64,000 nt of DNA, from contig JABAKD010000005.1 in the NCBI GenBank assembly GCA_012845835.1, positions 7,382,655-7,446,654 on the forward strand, given 5' to 3'. Position numbers and translations under genes: made by a program. This stretch comes from Undaria pinnatifida (taxonomy: Eukaryota; Sar; Phaeophyceae; Laminariales; Alariaceae). Below are positions 32,295 to 44,226 of the stretch, in pieces. The notes under the pieces are model-generated. The model did not search any database and had not been told where the DNA came from. It was given only the letters and a program-made list of their open reading frames with translations. Within the stretch, counting starts at the first letter, position 1, and each line of letters starts with the position of its first letter.

Positions 32295-32814
32295 ATCGAA
32301 CAAAATATACTTTCGGTACGGGACCACAGCATCCCCACGTGAAGGGCTTCGCAGCGGAAAGCCATGGTACCTTGACAGGGCATCCGAACGAACGTGGAAG
32401 ATAACTTCTCATACCAGGCGTCGTCGACACGGTCGAGGATGGGGATACCGCGTGAACGCGGGTACGCTGCCTTGCCTCGCTAGATGAGTGGTAACACGTG
32501 GCAATTCGGTATGATATATGTGATGCACCGTATATAACAGCTATATATATAGAGCCATAGTCTCCGTTGTGGTAAGCCGTAGTAACTGTTGAGACCGATG
32601 CCGTACGTGGTAGTTGGTGTACTAGACTACTCATATAAAGTTGAAAACAACGTTACACTATCTTGCTGCTTGGTACTCCATAGGACAGATGCACCGTAAA
32701 GCTGACGTCCCCGGTGTGGTGAGCCGTACGCAACTACTGTTGAGGTGAATGCCGTATGTACGAGCCCCGCAAGGCACTCTTTCTCACCAACCGACAGGCC
32801 GATTGTGCGACAGC

Positions 32815-32975
32815 GCGAGTTAGTTGGCGAACTTTCGAGATGCAAATAGGCGAGCATAAAGAGCTGTAAGGTGGCAATACTGAACCCCATGCGCGATAAA
32901 AAAAAAGCACGTGCTTGTGGATGGAAGGGAAGGCACTTACTTTTGACAACGGCTTGTCCAGAAACTCGCTGACGG
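32815..32975. repeat. Dispersed repeat, copy 1 of 2
   Basis: Matches 35345-35495 in the same orientation. Shared blocks include GCGCGAGTTAG at 32814, CTGAACCCCATGCGCGATAAAA and ACGGCTTGTCCAGAA. A small unrelated local duplication (32545-32611 and 32695-32762) lies just before it. Confidence 0.65.
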
Positions 32976-34800
32976 TAGAACTTTAAACCTGTTACTCACA
33001 GGTCAATTTTCAAACAGTCGGATTTGTCCGTTGGAAACGGCCGTGACGCTCAAATCGGGGATTCTTACACAGTCGCAAAAGAGCTCAGTCGAAAAGGATC
33101 TTTTTCGACCAAAGGCTCACAAAAAACAAATTACTACAACACACCCCCAAAACTTTATATTGGACCTCTCGGGGGGGGGGGGGGGGGGTACGAGACCCCC
33201 ACCCCCCCCAAACGCCACCAAGTTTCCTATATTAAAAAACATATCAACTTTCCTAAAAAAACAATCCTATACTAAATCCTATACAATTAAGAGGGCACAG
33301 TTCGGTTCAGGGGAGGGGTTACTGCAACCCACGTAGCCCCTGAGGTCGACGTAATCACGGACTGCGACGCTCTGCGTACAACAGAAGAGACAGAGAACGA
33401 GAGAGAATGGTCACTACGAGCGCGGTCTCCGTCACGGGGGGAGCTCTCTTACCGAACCCCTTCGATAAGACGGCACCTTGGCTAAAAAGCGCCTCCTTCG
33501 GAAAGCGAGCGGATGGCCCGGAGTTTCATTTGCTGCTGCGGGCACAACATCGGCAACGGTTCAGGAAAGGACGAGGGCATGGCCAAGACGTGGGTTGTAG
33601 AACCCAATACCGAGAAAGCTGAGCCCCCGAAACATTCTACCTGTCCTCTCGCGCCCAAGTGAGACTCGAAAAAAAGTGTAATTGCTTTACGCCTGAAAGC
33701 GGGGTCGAAGAGCACGACATCATATATCTACACATACATACATAAACCATGCTGCACCAACGTACCCCTGAGTGCTTATTTTGCAACCCTGTACGTAGAG
33801 TGGGTGTGGAAGTATTTCATGTCCCGCCACGTAGAAGGGAGGCATGCAGCTGCGTTGGCTCTGAGCAATACAGATCCCAAGACGGTGAGATTCGGAGACA
33901 GCTTTGACGTATAACGAGGCAGATAAGGCGGCGGTGTGGCGAAAAAGCTGCGAAGGGGGCTGGTGAGACTTTCAGAGCCCCCGTGGCACGCCGAAAGGTC
34001 TCACAGCCAAAGAGTAAGGGTGTCAGAGCCCCCGTACTACGCCGAAAGGTCTCCCAGCAGAAGAAGATGGGGTCAGATGAGTCAGACGAAAGTCACACTC
34101 AGACGATCGCCAAAGGTTGTCGTGGACTTGTCGCAGAAGCATTGAGAAGCAAGCAAGAAAGAAGCAGCTGAGAAGCAAGGCCTTTGTTTTTGGTTTCGGG
34201 GCAACTTGAGTGGAAGTCTTGTCTCCAACCATCGTACTTCCACAGGCAGGCGTCGCCAGCCCATCATAGATTATTGCTTCGTATGTATCTCAACCTAGCT
34301 CTTCTTATTCGTATGTACTGTCTCAACCTATATATTGGTATGCAGGACGTCTACGTATAGTAAACCGAAGCACGCAAGCATAGCATTGTCATTGTGAGAC
34401 CAAAGTTGACAAAGTTTCGGGGGAGGAAAAAAGACCAAGAAACGTCCATGAAAAAAAAAAGGTTTTCTGCGGTCCTCCGGGGGGAGGCGGGGGGGGTAGT
34501 GTGGTGCGGAGGTAACTTTCCGTATGCGCCCACTTGTGTGGCTTGTTTTGTTGCGTTCTCGTAGTACCCGCGGTACGGTAGCACTTCGCTTGCTTTACCT
34601 TGATGGATTGCGACTGTTTGGTTCACTCTGTTTCACAGTCTGTGACCACAGAATTTGCATCTCTCTACGATGAAGAGTCAGCACGGACTGTGGGTGTAAA
34701 GATGTCGTTGGATACACAGAAGCAACAGATGAATGTGAAGACGACACATCCACATTTCCGAACAAACAAGTTCTTGCGGGTAGGGCAAGGCCAGCGGTTT

Positions 34801-34971
34801 GGAGGGTACCTCACCACTTATTCGAGAAGTTGCTTGACATGCTCTTTAAATTATGCCCTAATCCTAACCCAATGAAACGCAACCAACCAATCAATGTAGG
34901 GCGAAACCCCATTCGTCTCGTACACAGTGTGCCTCAATCATTTTCTCGAATAAGAGGTAAGTGTAATGGAG
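34801..34971. mobile_element. Small inverted-repeat element (MITE A), copy 2
   Basis: Termini GGAGGGTACCTCACCACTTA and the complement of TAAGAGGTAAGTGTAATGGA pair over about 25 bases. The middle (TTTAAATTATGCCCTAATCC, TAACCCAATGAAACGCAACC) is the reverse complement of the middle of the copy at 9713-9885. The element is about 171 bp. Confidence 0.7.
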
Positions 34972-35344
34972 TGCTAGTCTCCGATTGTTGAGCTCCATCA
35001 TAGAGTTGTACAATTTGCAATGAGGCATTTTTAGCCTCATTTTTACGAGGTGTAGGGAAATATATAGACTAGACTATTATAGCCTCATTTTCGCTTGTTT
35101 CGAATATTCGCATTTTCGATCCCATTTCTAATTCTGGATGTTTTGTTGACATCCTTTGACGGCCATGTGATCTGCATCTATCTACGACTATTATTCAGGG
35201 TGGCCTAATGAACCGGTCGCCCCGGTGGCGTATCAGGTTATCCTCGAGCCTGGTATATAGGTCAGTTTAGTGAGTTCGAACCCCCCCGAGTGCATACTCG
35301 TATAAATTCGTGGGGACTTTTTCTTGTGCACAAATTGACTTGCA

Positions 35345-35495
35345 AAAAGCGCGAGAGCGTGAGTTAGCAACAACACTCGATGAAAAATCGGCGAGCAGTG
35401 GGATTGCTGAACCCTATGCGCGATAAAAATTGAAGGCAAAAACCGGGGGGAAAAGGGACGACACCTGTGACCACGGCTTGTCCAGAAGCTGGAAA
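35345..35495. repeat. Dispersed repeat, copy 2 of 2
   Basis: Partner of 32815-32975. It is followed at 35508 by a 17-base A run. Upstream, near 35271, GAGTTCGAACCCC resembles a Pol III B box, so a SINE origin is possible but unproven. Confidence 0.6.
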
Positions 35496-36240
35496 AAGAA
35501 AGTGTGCAAAAAAAAAAAAAAAAATGGAGTGCCCTCCGTAGAAGAATAGTTTATAGGTTCGACGTGAAACCATGTCCTGGTTGAGGTGAAACCACGTGAT
35601 ATTAGATGTCACACTCACGTCAAGGTCATCGTAGATGGGCGATAACATAATGTAGGTGGCGATGATGGAACAAGCAGGACGCCCCTCATCTCACTACCCT
35701 GCCTTACCCTGCCTAGCCCTGTTATGTCTGTCTTTTAGCATTCTATTTAGAGAAATGATGCATAGATAAATAGTAAGCTTTGAGCCTAGCCAGCGAGCCA
35801 TGAGGAGAGACGAACAAAGACACCGGAACCCATGAGGGGCTCGCTTCCCAACACCGACCAACCACGCATCCCCCACTCGGAGTACCGTGACATAAGCTCT
35901 ATACTGCAGTAACTATTAATAGCTGGATGTTTTAATTCTGTTTCGTGCGATCACGGACTAAAACGAAAAGTTTTTAAAATACACAACTACATAACAACAC
36001 TCGTCACAAAATATAACGTTGGTTGATCAGCGTATCCAATCTCCCATCTCTGATCTAACCTATAACATATACGTACTTGAAGTATGAACCCACAGGTATA
36101 ACTTATAACTACTACAATACAGCAAGTAACTATTATTATATTACTACACTAGACTACTAGACTACTACATTAGACTACTTATACTTTATTATTGCTATTT
36201 ATACGTACCTCTTACTTCTTGCCAACCCCTACTTGCTCCG

Positions 36241-37500
36241 TTCGTTCCCCTTGCTGCCTCGGTAAGGCATGCTGCGAAGCATGCCCTAGCAGGCTTGTAG
36301 CGAGTGGGAGGGGTCTTTCTGGCGGGTGTAAGGCCGGACTCACCCTCAAGGAGTGATACCTTCTTGCTGCTGCGTGTGGCCGCGAGGCTTAGGCGTGGCG
36401 GTAGAGTTGGGTGGTACGTGGTGCGTTAGGCATGGTCACCTACGATTCGCGCGTCTTTTTAGGCAGCGGCGACGGAGCAGCAATGCTTAATCGGGATGCT
36501 CGTGCGCGGAGGCAGGCGCCACCACGAGCCACACTACGGCCCAGGCTCGGTTTGCGTGGAGGGAACTGCGCCGGCATGAGGCTGGATTCGACGACGAAGG
36601 AGGAGGGCGACTGGCCGTCGACGGGCGGGGAAGAGACGGATTGAGCTCTCCCTGAACGAAAAAAAATGTTTTTCAGATCAGCACCGGCAAGTTGCGTGAG
36701 CATTTTGTTTTTTTGGGACGGGGGAGAAGGGGGACCGATTGGAATTGAGTGTCAACATGAGCAAGTGCGAAGGAGCGGGCCGAGTGAGCTAAGGCGATGA
36801 GGCGGTCATGGAGAACCACAGCAGGAGGATGGCACACGGGGACCCACGACCCGCATGCACACCATCATCACGAGAGGAGCGATCGTCTTTTTTTCCAGGG
36901 TTTTTCACGAGGCAGTAGTACAACATGATGTTACTTACGTCACTGAATTTTGTAGAGTTGGCAGAGTTGTATACCCTTCATGGGGAACGACCCTCCGCAA
37001 TTTTCAATTTTCAGGCGCGGGCGTTGTAGCTGCGCTGCAACCTGTCAAATAACTCTGGAAGACGGGGCGATCATTGATATTTGTATCGTGGTTTTTGGTT
37101 AGATTGCTCTCGTTTTACTGCATGCCCGCGGGTCGTCACTCCGACAGCACTCCAGACAGCAGGCGCGTTCGTCTGTGCTCACGGTTACCGTGCGGTTCGT
37201 GCGGTGCAGGCAGCCCAACCGCTGCAGTTTGTAGTCGCAAGTTGGTTAGTAGCGGGAACGGGGTAACCCTATGCTGTAGTTGAGTGGACACCCGCGGCCA
37301 TGGAGTTCAGTTTGCACATGGGAGCTTTTCACTTGTGCGCCTGTTCGTATCGTGCGTCTTAAGCGGGAAAGCGTAGTATTTCCCGGACGCATTTTGATTT
37401 CAAATGGTTTTTCGGATCTTCCTAGGGCTCCAGCACCTTTGTATGACCACGGACTCTAAATTTTTTAGAAGTTAATGTGAGACAAACAACAAAACAACAA
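36241..37500 (+). repeat. Left arm of a 7.2-kb inverted repeat
   Basis: About 1.26 kb that is the reverse complement of 41781-43464 once the retroposon in that arm is set aside. The part at 36423-36680 is identical to its partner as far as I can align by eye, while the inner part is only about 90% alike. It contains the palindrome-like GGCATGCTGCGAAGCATGCC near its outer end. No transposase is recognised in either arm. Confidence 0.85.
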
Positions 37501-37697
37501 CTTCCCAACTCCCAACTCCCACTACTCCCAACTCCCATGTCTGAAGCCATCTAAATTATGGACTTCCTTTTATAGACTATTTTTTAGAAGTTAATGTGAG
37601 ACAAACAACAAAACAACAACTTCCCAACTCCCAACTCCCACTACTCCCAACTCCCATGTCTGAAGCCATCTAAATTATGGACTTCCTTTTATAGACT
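37460..37697. repeat. Perfect 119-bp tandem duplication
   Basis: Two adjacent copies of a 119-bp unit beginning ATTTTTTAGAAGTTAATGTG and ending CCTTTTATAGACT, without visible difference. It sits at the inner end of the left inverted-repeat arm and is absent from the right arm, so it arose recently. Confidence 0.92.
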
Positions 37698-39484
37698 ATT
37701 ATAGTCTAGACTATACCTATCTATACGGATGGTATTATTTGAACAGCAAGTGCGGTCTTGAAGGTCTATTTTCGTATGAAAGTTAATAAACGGAGTACCA
37801 GGTACTATTTTTGAGACCTTCCCTTTATAGACCAGACTACAAGTAGTCTAAAGGTATCAACAAACGACGAGTGACGGTGATTTTATATAGGGTCTGTCAT
37901 CCATACGATAGGCTTCCAGCGCGGGGCGCGTGCGGGCAGGCTCACAATGTTTAGTGTTTAATTAATTATTCTGTCTGTGAGAAGTCTCATTGATTATATT
38001 GGCCATCTGTCCGTCTGTTCGTCAACACGATTTTGCATCCCACTCGATTGTGAGAGACACATGACATATGTACTGCAGCTACAGCAGTAGTAGCTACTTG
38101 CAGTGTTAACACCTACCTGGTAGTATCATCGTGGTACCTCCGACAGAAGCGGACCCCCCTACAGCAGTCCCATCACAATCCTTTAGACAAAATATATGCA
38201 CAAACATGGAGTTCAGGGCGTTCAGACACGAGAGACCTTTTTCAGAAAAAGGACCTCAAGCGTGCAGCAAGGCACGGACCTATGGCGAGACCAGAACCAA
38301 ATATATACCCTAGTTCGTACCTGTCTTTGAGAGATCGCAATATACGATAATCATTTCGGGATTTAAGAGCACAACTAGTCAATTCGGCATGTCCCGCCTG
38401 TACTAAAAGCTATCAATGGCGCCCAAACTACCGATAAGAACATCGTGTATGATATTCAATAGTTAAAGGCGCTTTTGCCTTGGCTTTTGTCATGGCGTTT
38501 ACAAATCGGGGCACGCACCACACTGCCGTGCCACAAGCACTGGGGGGGGCTATAGGAGCGGACGAGCTTACGCCGTAACTCGTGGAACTCTTTTTTCATC
38601 GCAAGCCGGCTCGAGTCGCCGCTGTCGCCGTGCAACACGGTGGCCTTTTGCCGTGCAGCAGTGTAGCCTTGCTGCTCAATGTTATTTACCTGGTATGTGC
38701 TTGGAATACGGCGGGAATTCTTGTTTTTTCCCCGCCATTTTTCACGTCTAAACGCGAACAACCTATTGCGAAGGCTTCTCAGTTTTAAAAAAACTTTTTT
38801 TGGTACTTTTTACTTCCGTCACGGAAGTACTCGTGGCAGCAGTATAGCATACTATAGACTATAGTAGTTATTCGCCACTAACTGCACGTTCGAGAGGCGC
38901 ATGGCTGCTTGCAGCGCATAGGGCACAGAGCGAGAGAAGGCAAGGCACTGCATGTATCGCATGCATGTATGTGTGTGTTTGTCGTTGTACCGTATATGCT
39001 TCGTACGCAACAACAGTTAGTTGCGGTTGTCGAAAACACAAAGTTTTTTGGCGGAATAGGCTTCGACCATGATAGATAGGCAGATGTTAATCGAAGTATC
39101 TAGACTATATCTCAGTCAAGCACAACCAATCCTTGATGAACCGCTCTTCTCACTTTTTGATGTACTACTTGTACAGAGTATATATATGGTGGAGTGTAGT
39201 CTATGGTGCACGATGGGCGGAAGGTATTACAAAAGACTATGCAGCTATTATTGTACAATGTGCCATATATATCCCAGACATACCTGTTCCAGAAACAACC
39301 ACTTGACTTATCAGGTTTTGAAACACTCCAAAACTACTAAAAAATAAAATGGGCTCACTAAAAATAATCCTCTGGCCTCTCGCCTTTCGGACACACCGTA
39401 AAAAATAACATCCACTTACAAATATATATGTACTGAGTATCTGTTAAATGTAAAATATACCTGGTATAGACTAGACTAGACTAG

Positions 39485-39620
39485 ACTATAATGAAAAATT
39501 AAAAACTACACTTAATTCAGCTGTGAGATCGACCAAAAAGGATTTTTGATCAAAACCCAGCTTTGCAAGATGCGTGTGATACTTGGATCGCGCGTGCTTC
39601 GTGCGGGGTGTGTATACGCC
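39485..39620. mobile_element. Diverged left end of the CAGCTGTGAGATCG family
   Basis: TTCAGCTGTGAGATCGACC, then TTTGCAAGATGCGTGTGATA and GGATCGCGCGTG follow the family order with many changes. Confidence 0.55.
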
Positions 39621-40409
39621 AGAGAGAGGCATATAATATACCACGGCATCGCCATCGCTCATGACGGATGGATGTGGATGGTACGCTCGTGGTGCCAGGT
39701 ATCGTATGCCTGGTATACTTGTATGGCGTTCCAAAAATTAAAGGCTTGAGTATACCGAGTTATACACCAAAAAACCTGCATAACGAGCTCAACCGCTGGT
39801 CGCCACAGCCACACGCAATCAATGCGGCGGGGGTTGACAGACGCACCCCACGGCGCGGGCATGGAGCCTAGACGCGGCCTAGGGTTGAAGAGTAGGAAGG
39901 AGGTGTATGGGTATTTAAGGAGAAGGGGACAGTGAGAAACAAGATGGAGCAAGGGCAGCAGATTGATTGAAGCGATACTTACAGTGTAACCTGGGCTTAG
40001 GTATACAGGAGGGAGATAGATGTCCGTGCATATAGACAGGTTTGCTTGCTATGTTGGTTTCCTCCGCGGTTTTCTTCTACTACTACTTTCTAGTAGTGAA
40101 TGCTAACAATATGTTGATGGCTGATCGACGCTGCAGAAGAAGCTGATTCCTGGCGGCAAACGTAATGTTAGCAGTCACTGCTGTGTGGTCATCGACGACG
40201 TACGCGGGTAGTCACCGTGCCCCCTATGGTAGCACCCACCTCGCCAGCAGAACAAGGAGAAAATAGCAGCAGAAGATATGCAGCTGGCAGCAGTAGAGTA
40301 GCAGTAGCGTGCTTGAGCACAAGAATGATGGCGAGAGAGCAAACTGGCGGCGTAGCGGGGAAAAGTGGGGCGTTTTTTTCATTTTAGTAAGTGATGTCAG
40401 ATCATTGCT

Positions 40410-40530
40410 ACGTACGCACATATTATGAAAATAAAATTTCACTCCAGCTGTGAGATCGAAGATTTTGTCGAAACTCATCTTTGCAAGCTGTGTGTGATAC
40501 TTCGATCGAGCGTATAAACGTACATAGCAT
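40410..40530. mobile_element. Left end of the CAGCTGTGAGATCG family
   Basis: TTCACTCCAGCTGTGAGATC, then GAAGATTTTGTCGAAACTCA and GCAAGCTGTGTGTGATACTT match the family terminus closely. Similarity ends after GATCGAGCGTATAAACG. Confidence 0.65.
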
Positions 40531-41205
40531 ACGTTACAAATCACACACGCTTGAGCTTGCTTTCCTATATATATGCTCTACCACACGGCATCTGATCTGC
40601 TGGATGGGAAAGCAAATTTAGCAAGCGGACTCCAACCACAACAACAAAAACAACAACAACAAACAGAAATATCGCAGAACCTTTTTCCTGCCTGTGTGGT
40701 ACTTCTTGAGTTTTGGCTGCACTGGAAACTGGGAACGAGACTGCAGCAATTTCCGGGAATAATGCACGTTCTTTTCCATCCAGGGTTTTTGTAACCTTCA
40801 TGTATTATTAATGCAGTGTATGCCTAAAATCAACTTCGTTAGATATTATAGGAACTTTCCAGGAAGGTGCAATATCTTCCCAGCAGGAAAAAAAACACTC
40901 GGCATGATAGCGTGTGGACAGAAGACGTAACAATGTGGCTGCCCGGATCTTAAAGACTTGGAGGATAGTTTTTACGCTTTCTCATTGGCCGAGGGCTACC
41001 TATGTGGTGGTCCGCAGATAGTAACAACAAAGAAGTTTGCAATAGCGGCGCAGCCGCGTTTCTCACCCGTTTCTGCGTGTGTGTGGAGGTAGCATCGTGG
41101 CCCGTGGTTCGAAAAAAGGTGGTCCACAGAAGGAAAGAACACTCACACAAAATTCGAAATCGGGGCGCAGACGCGTTCTCGCCCGATTCTAGCCGGTTTG
41201 GGGTC

Positions 41206-41284
41206 CAGGCAGTAGTTGCAGTAGTGGTCAGGGTTGGGGTTAGGTACAAGTAAGGGTAGGGTTGGGGTTACGGGTTAGGTCGGG
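41206..41284. repeat. Degenerate interstitial telomere-like repeat
   Basis: GGGTTGGGGTTAGG, GGGTAGGGTTGGGG and TTACGGGTTAGG units, a worn TTAGGG-type array. Confidence 0.65.
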
Positions 41285-41780
41285 CCTACGCCGGGCGCCC
41301 GTACCTTGATCACATCATCTAAGGTGATTCCTAGCACGAACGAGGGGATTCCTAGCACGAGCAATCGCGGCAAACAATAACCCGACCCCCCAGGAAGGAG
41401 GATGACACATATGTCATGTATGTGCATCCTATAAGTAAGTTAGTTCATCCTGTAAGTAAGTTCAAGCGGTGTTAAGAGCCGTGTCTCCAGGATGCAAGAG
41501 GAAAGTTTTTGACAATAATTGTCCGTTGTTCGCACATCCTCTCCGCTGAACATGGAAATGAACCATTATTAATAAAATTATTATGTTAATGTCTTGATGA
41601 GCTGTTTGTTAGTAGTATCAAATACCAGGGATGAACTACGGGCCGTATCTTAACACTGGCGCAAAATAATACTTCGACGTATAAAATAAAATAAATAAGC
41701 GATTGAAACATATTCCCCTGCGAAATTCCACGCCGTTTTGTTCGATTCAGATCCTCCTGGCATTGTGCGCACATCTTATA

Positions 41781-43464
41781 TTGTTGTTTTGTTGTTTTCT
41801 CACATTAACTCTTGTCAAAAATCTAGAGTCCGTGGTCACACAAAGGTGCTGGAGCCCTAGGAAGATTCGAAAAACCAAGTGAAATCAAAATTCGTCAGAG
41901 AAATACTACGCTTTCCCGCCGAAAAACGCACGATACGGAAAAAGGCGCACAAGTGAAAAGGTAAAATGTGCAAACTGAACTCACATGGCCGCGGGTATCC
42001 ACTCAACTACAGCATAGAGTTCCCCCGTCCCCATAACTAACCAACTTGCGGCTACAAACCACAGCGGTTGGGCTGCCTGCACCGTACGAACCGCACGGTA
42101 ATCGTGAGTATAGACGAACGCGCCTGCTGTCTGGAGTGCTGTCAGGAAGCTGAGATGGAGAGGTAAGACACAGCCTGAGTGTGACCCTAGTTAGGCAAAC
42201 GGGTTCGTTTAGCGGGTGCGCCTTTCTCTAACGGCAGGTGGAGACCCACCGTCGAAGGAGTCAAAAATGAACAGGCGCAGGCAAATCCCGCACTGCCCAG
42301 GGTAAAGACAGAGCAAAAAGAGCTGTCGATTCCTGGGTGGCTATCTCACCTTCTTGGTTGAACCGTATAGGGATCAGACAAAGAAGGCCGGCAAGTTCAT
42401 AGTGTTGACTAAACCGGAGGGGCGAGGTTGACACAAAGTCCGCGTTCTGCAGATGGACGAAAACTGGTACACAAACGAAAGTGTATGGAGCTTAAGCTTT
42501 TTTTACCCGGATCCCCAGGAGGATCTAAAAAAAAAAAAAAAAACTGTCAGAGTGACGACCCGCGGGCATGCAGTGAAACAAGAGCAATGGAACCAAAAAC
42601 CACAGCAGTACAGATATCAATGATCGCCCCTCCTTCCCGAGTTATTTGACAGGTTGCAGCGCAGCTACGACGCCCGTGCCTGAAAATTAAAAAATGCGGC
42701 GGGTCGTTCCCCGTGAAGGGTATACAACTCTTCTACAAACTCTACAAAAATCAGTGACGTAAGTAACATCATGTTGTACTACTGCCTCGTAAAAATAACC
42801 CTTGAAAAAAAGACGATCGCTGCTCTCATGATGATGATGTGCGTGCCGGTCGTGGGTCTTCGTGTGCCATCCTCCTGCTGTGGTTCTCCGTCGCCGCCTC
42901 ATCGCCTTAGCTCACTCGGCCAGCTCCTTCGCACTTACTTGCTCTCGTTCACACTCAATTCCAGTCGGTTCCCCTTCTCCCCCGTCCCATAAAAACAAAA
43001 TGCTCCACGCAGCTTGCGGTGCTGATCTGAAAAACATTTTTTTTCGTTCAGGGAGAGCTCAATCCGTCTCTTCCCCGCCCGTCGACGGCCAGTCGCCCTC
43101 CTCCTTCGTCGTCGAATCCAGCCTCATGCCGGCGCAGTTCCCTCCACGCAAACCGAGCCTGGGCCGTAGTGTGGCTCGTGGTGGCGCCTGCCTCCGCGCA
43201 CGAGCATCCCGATTAAGCATTGCTGCTCCGTCGCCGCTGCCTAAAAAGACGCGCGAATCGTAGGTGACCATGCCTAACGCACCACGTACGACCCAACTCT
43301 ACCGCCACGCCTAAGCCTCGCGGCCACACGCAGCAGCAAGAAGGTATCACGCCTTGAGGGTGAGTCCGGCCTTACACCCGCCAGAAAGACCTCCCCACTC
43401 TCGCTACAAGCCTGCTAGGGCATGCTTTGCAGCATGCCTTACCGAGGCGGCAAGGGGGAACGAA
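41781..43464 (-). repeat. Right arm of the 7.2-kb inverted repeat
   Basis: Reverse complement of 36241-37500, interrupted by the retroposon at 42146-42543. Without that insertion and its target duplication the arm is about 1.28 kb. The outer boundary CTTCGTTCCCCCTTGCCGCC pairs with the left arm at 36241. Confidence 0.85.
42139..42550 (+). mobile_element. Poly(A)-tailed retroposon (SINE-like) with 7-bp target duplication
   Basis: A 398-bp insertion (42146-42543) ending in 17 A's and flanked on both sides by CTGTCAG (42139-42145 and 42544-42550). The left arm of the inverted repeat has the uninterrupted site (near 37139-37148), which proves the insertion and its borders. The body has a GGGTTCGTTTAGC stretch that loosely resembles a Pol III B box. 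No reverse transcriptase is encoded, so it must have moved with help from a LINE. It could also be a 5'-truncated LINE tail. Confidence 0.82.
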
Positions 43465-44226
43465 GTATATATATATATATGCCGTTGCGAAGAACTCACC
43501 TCCTCCTGACGTTTTTTTTGGCGGCCTGGTTTTCTGTCAGTTAAGATATTTTGGAAAAAATGGACGAGACCTTTAAGAAGACCAAAAATGTTCAGTGTAA
43601 AAAAACAACAACAAAAAAACGGCGGTCAGGCCTCGGGATGGGCATGTAGAAAACGTGTGCAACATGCGAGGGTCTTATCTCTCTAAAACGGCATCGACAT
43701 TTTGAATTATGTGAGTAAAAATGAGTAAGATGCGTTCTTTCCTTAAACATTGACATGGGTTTCGTCCAAGATCCAGTATTCCGTTCAATTGTTGTGAACA
43801 TGGATATGGGCAGGTCAGATCTTCGTTTTTTCCGTCGAAAAAAGCTACAGACAGACATGCCGTGGGAGTACCTCCAACCGGGTCGTGCAAAATGCGGCGC
43901 AGTTGTTTTTCGCCACCGTATTGGAAAAATCCTGCATATCATTGAACAAACTGAAAACGTAGAGGAGGTCATTGATTGGTCGATACGAGTTTCGCTCCTA
44001 GAGAACCTGAGGCCGTCATAAAAAAACTGGCCATGTCGTCCTCTTCCTCCACTGGCCATGGGGGTCAGCATGATGATACCAAATATTCACCCTTTCACTA
44101 GATATTGAGAGCAGCCTCATTCGCGGGGGGGGTCATTTTAGCCGTTTAACTTGAACCATCTCGCACTAATAAACGTAATTAAATTTCACCTCCCCGCCAA
44201 CCGCCATAATACTAGACTATATTAGT

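Larger units (their letters stand above)
37698..41780. other. Interior between the inverted-repeat arms
   Basis: About 4.1 kb with no recognised gene. It contains two isolated left ends of the CAGCTGTGAGATCG element family (39485-39620 and 40410-40530) and a telomere-like stretch at 41206-41284. Nothing resembling a transposase is seen, so the arms may be two insertions of one element in opposite orientation rather than the termini of a single element. Confidence 0.5.

Noticed and set aside
35205-35300. Possible tRNA gene (GAGTTCGAACCCC with an upstream A-box-like motif)
   Set aside because: The acceptor stem and T stem do not pair properly. At most a decayed tRNA-derived repeat.
36411-36703. 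Short open frames on both strands of the inverted-repeat arms, identical between arms
   Set aside because: Identity extends beyond the frames into non-coding bases and both strands are open, so it reflects sequence identity of the arms. No family is recognised.
36241-43464. Reading the large repeat as a retrotransposon with terminal repeats
   Set aside because: The arms are inverted, not direct, and no reverse transcriptase, capsid or integrase sequence is visible between them.
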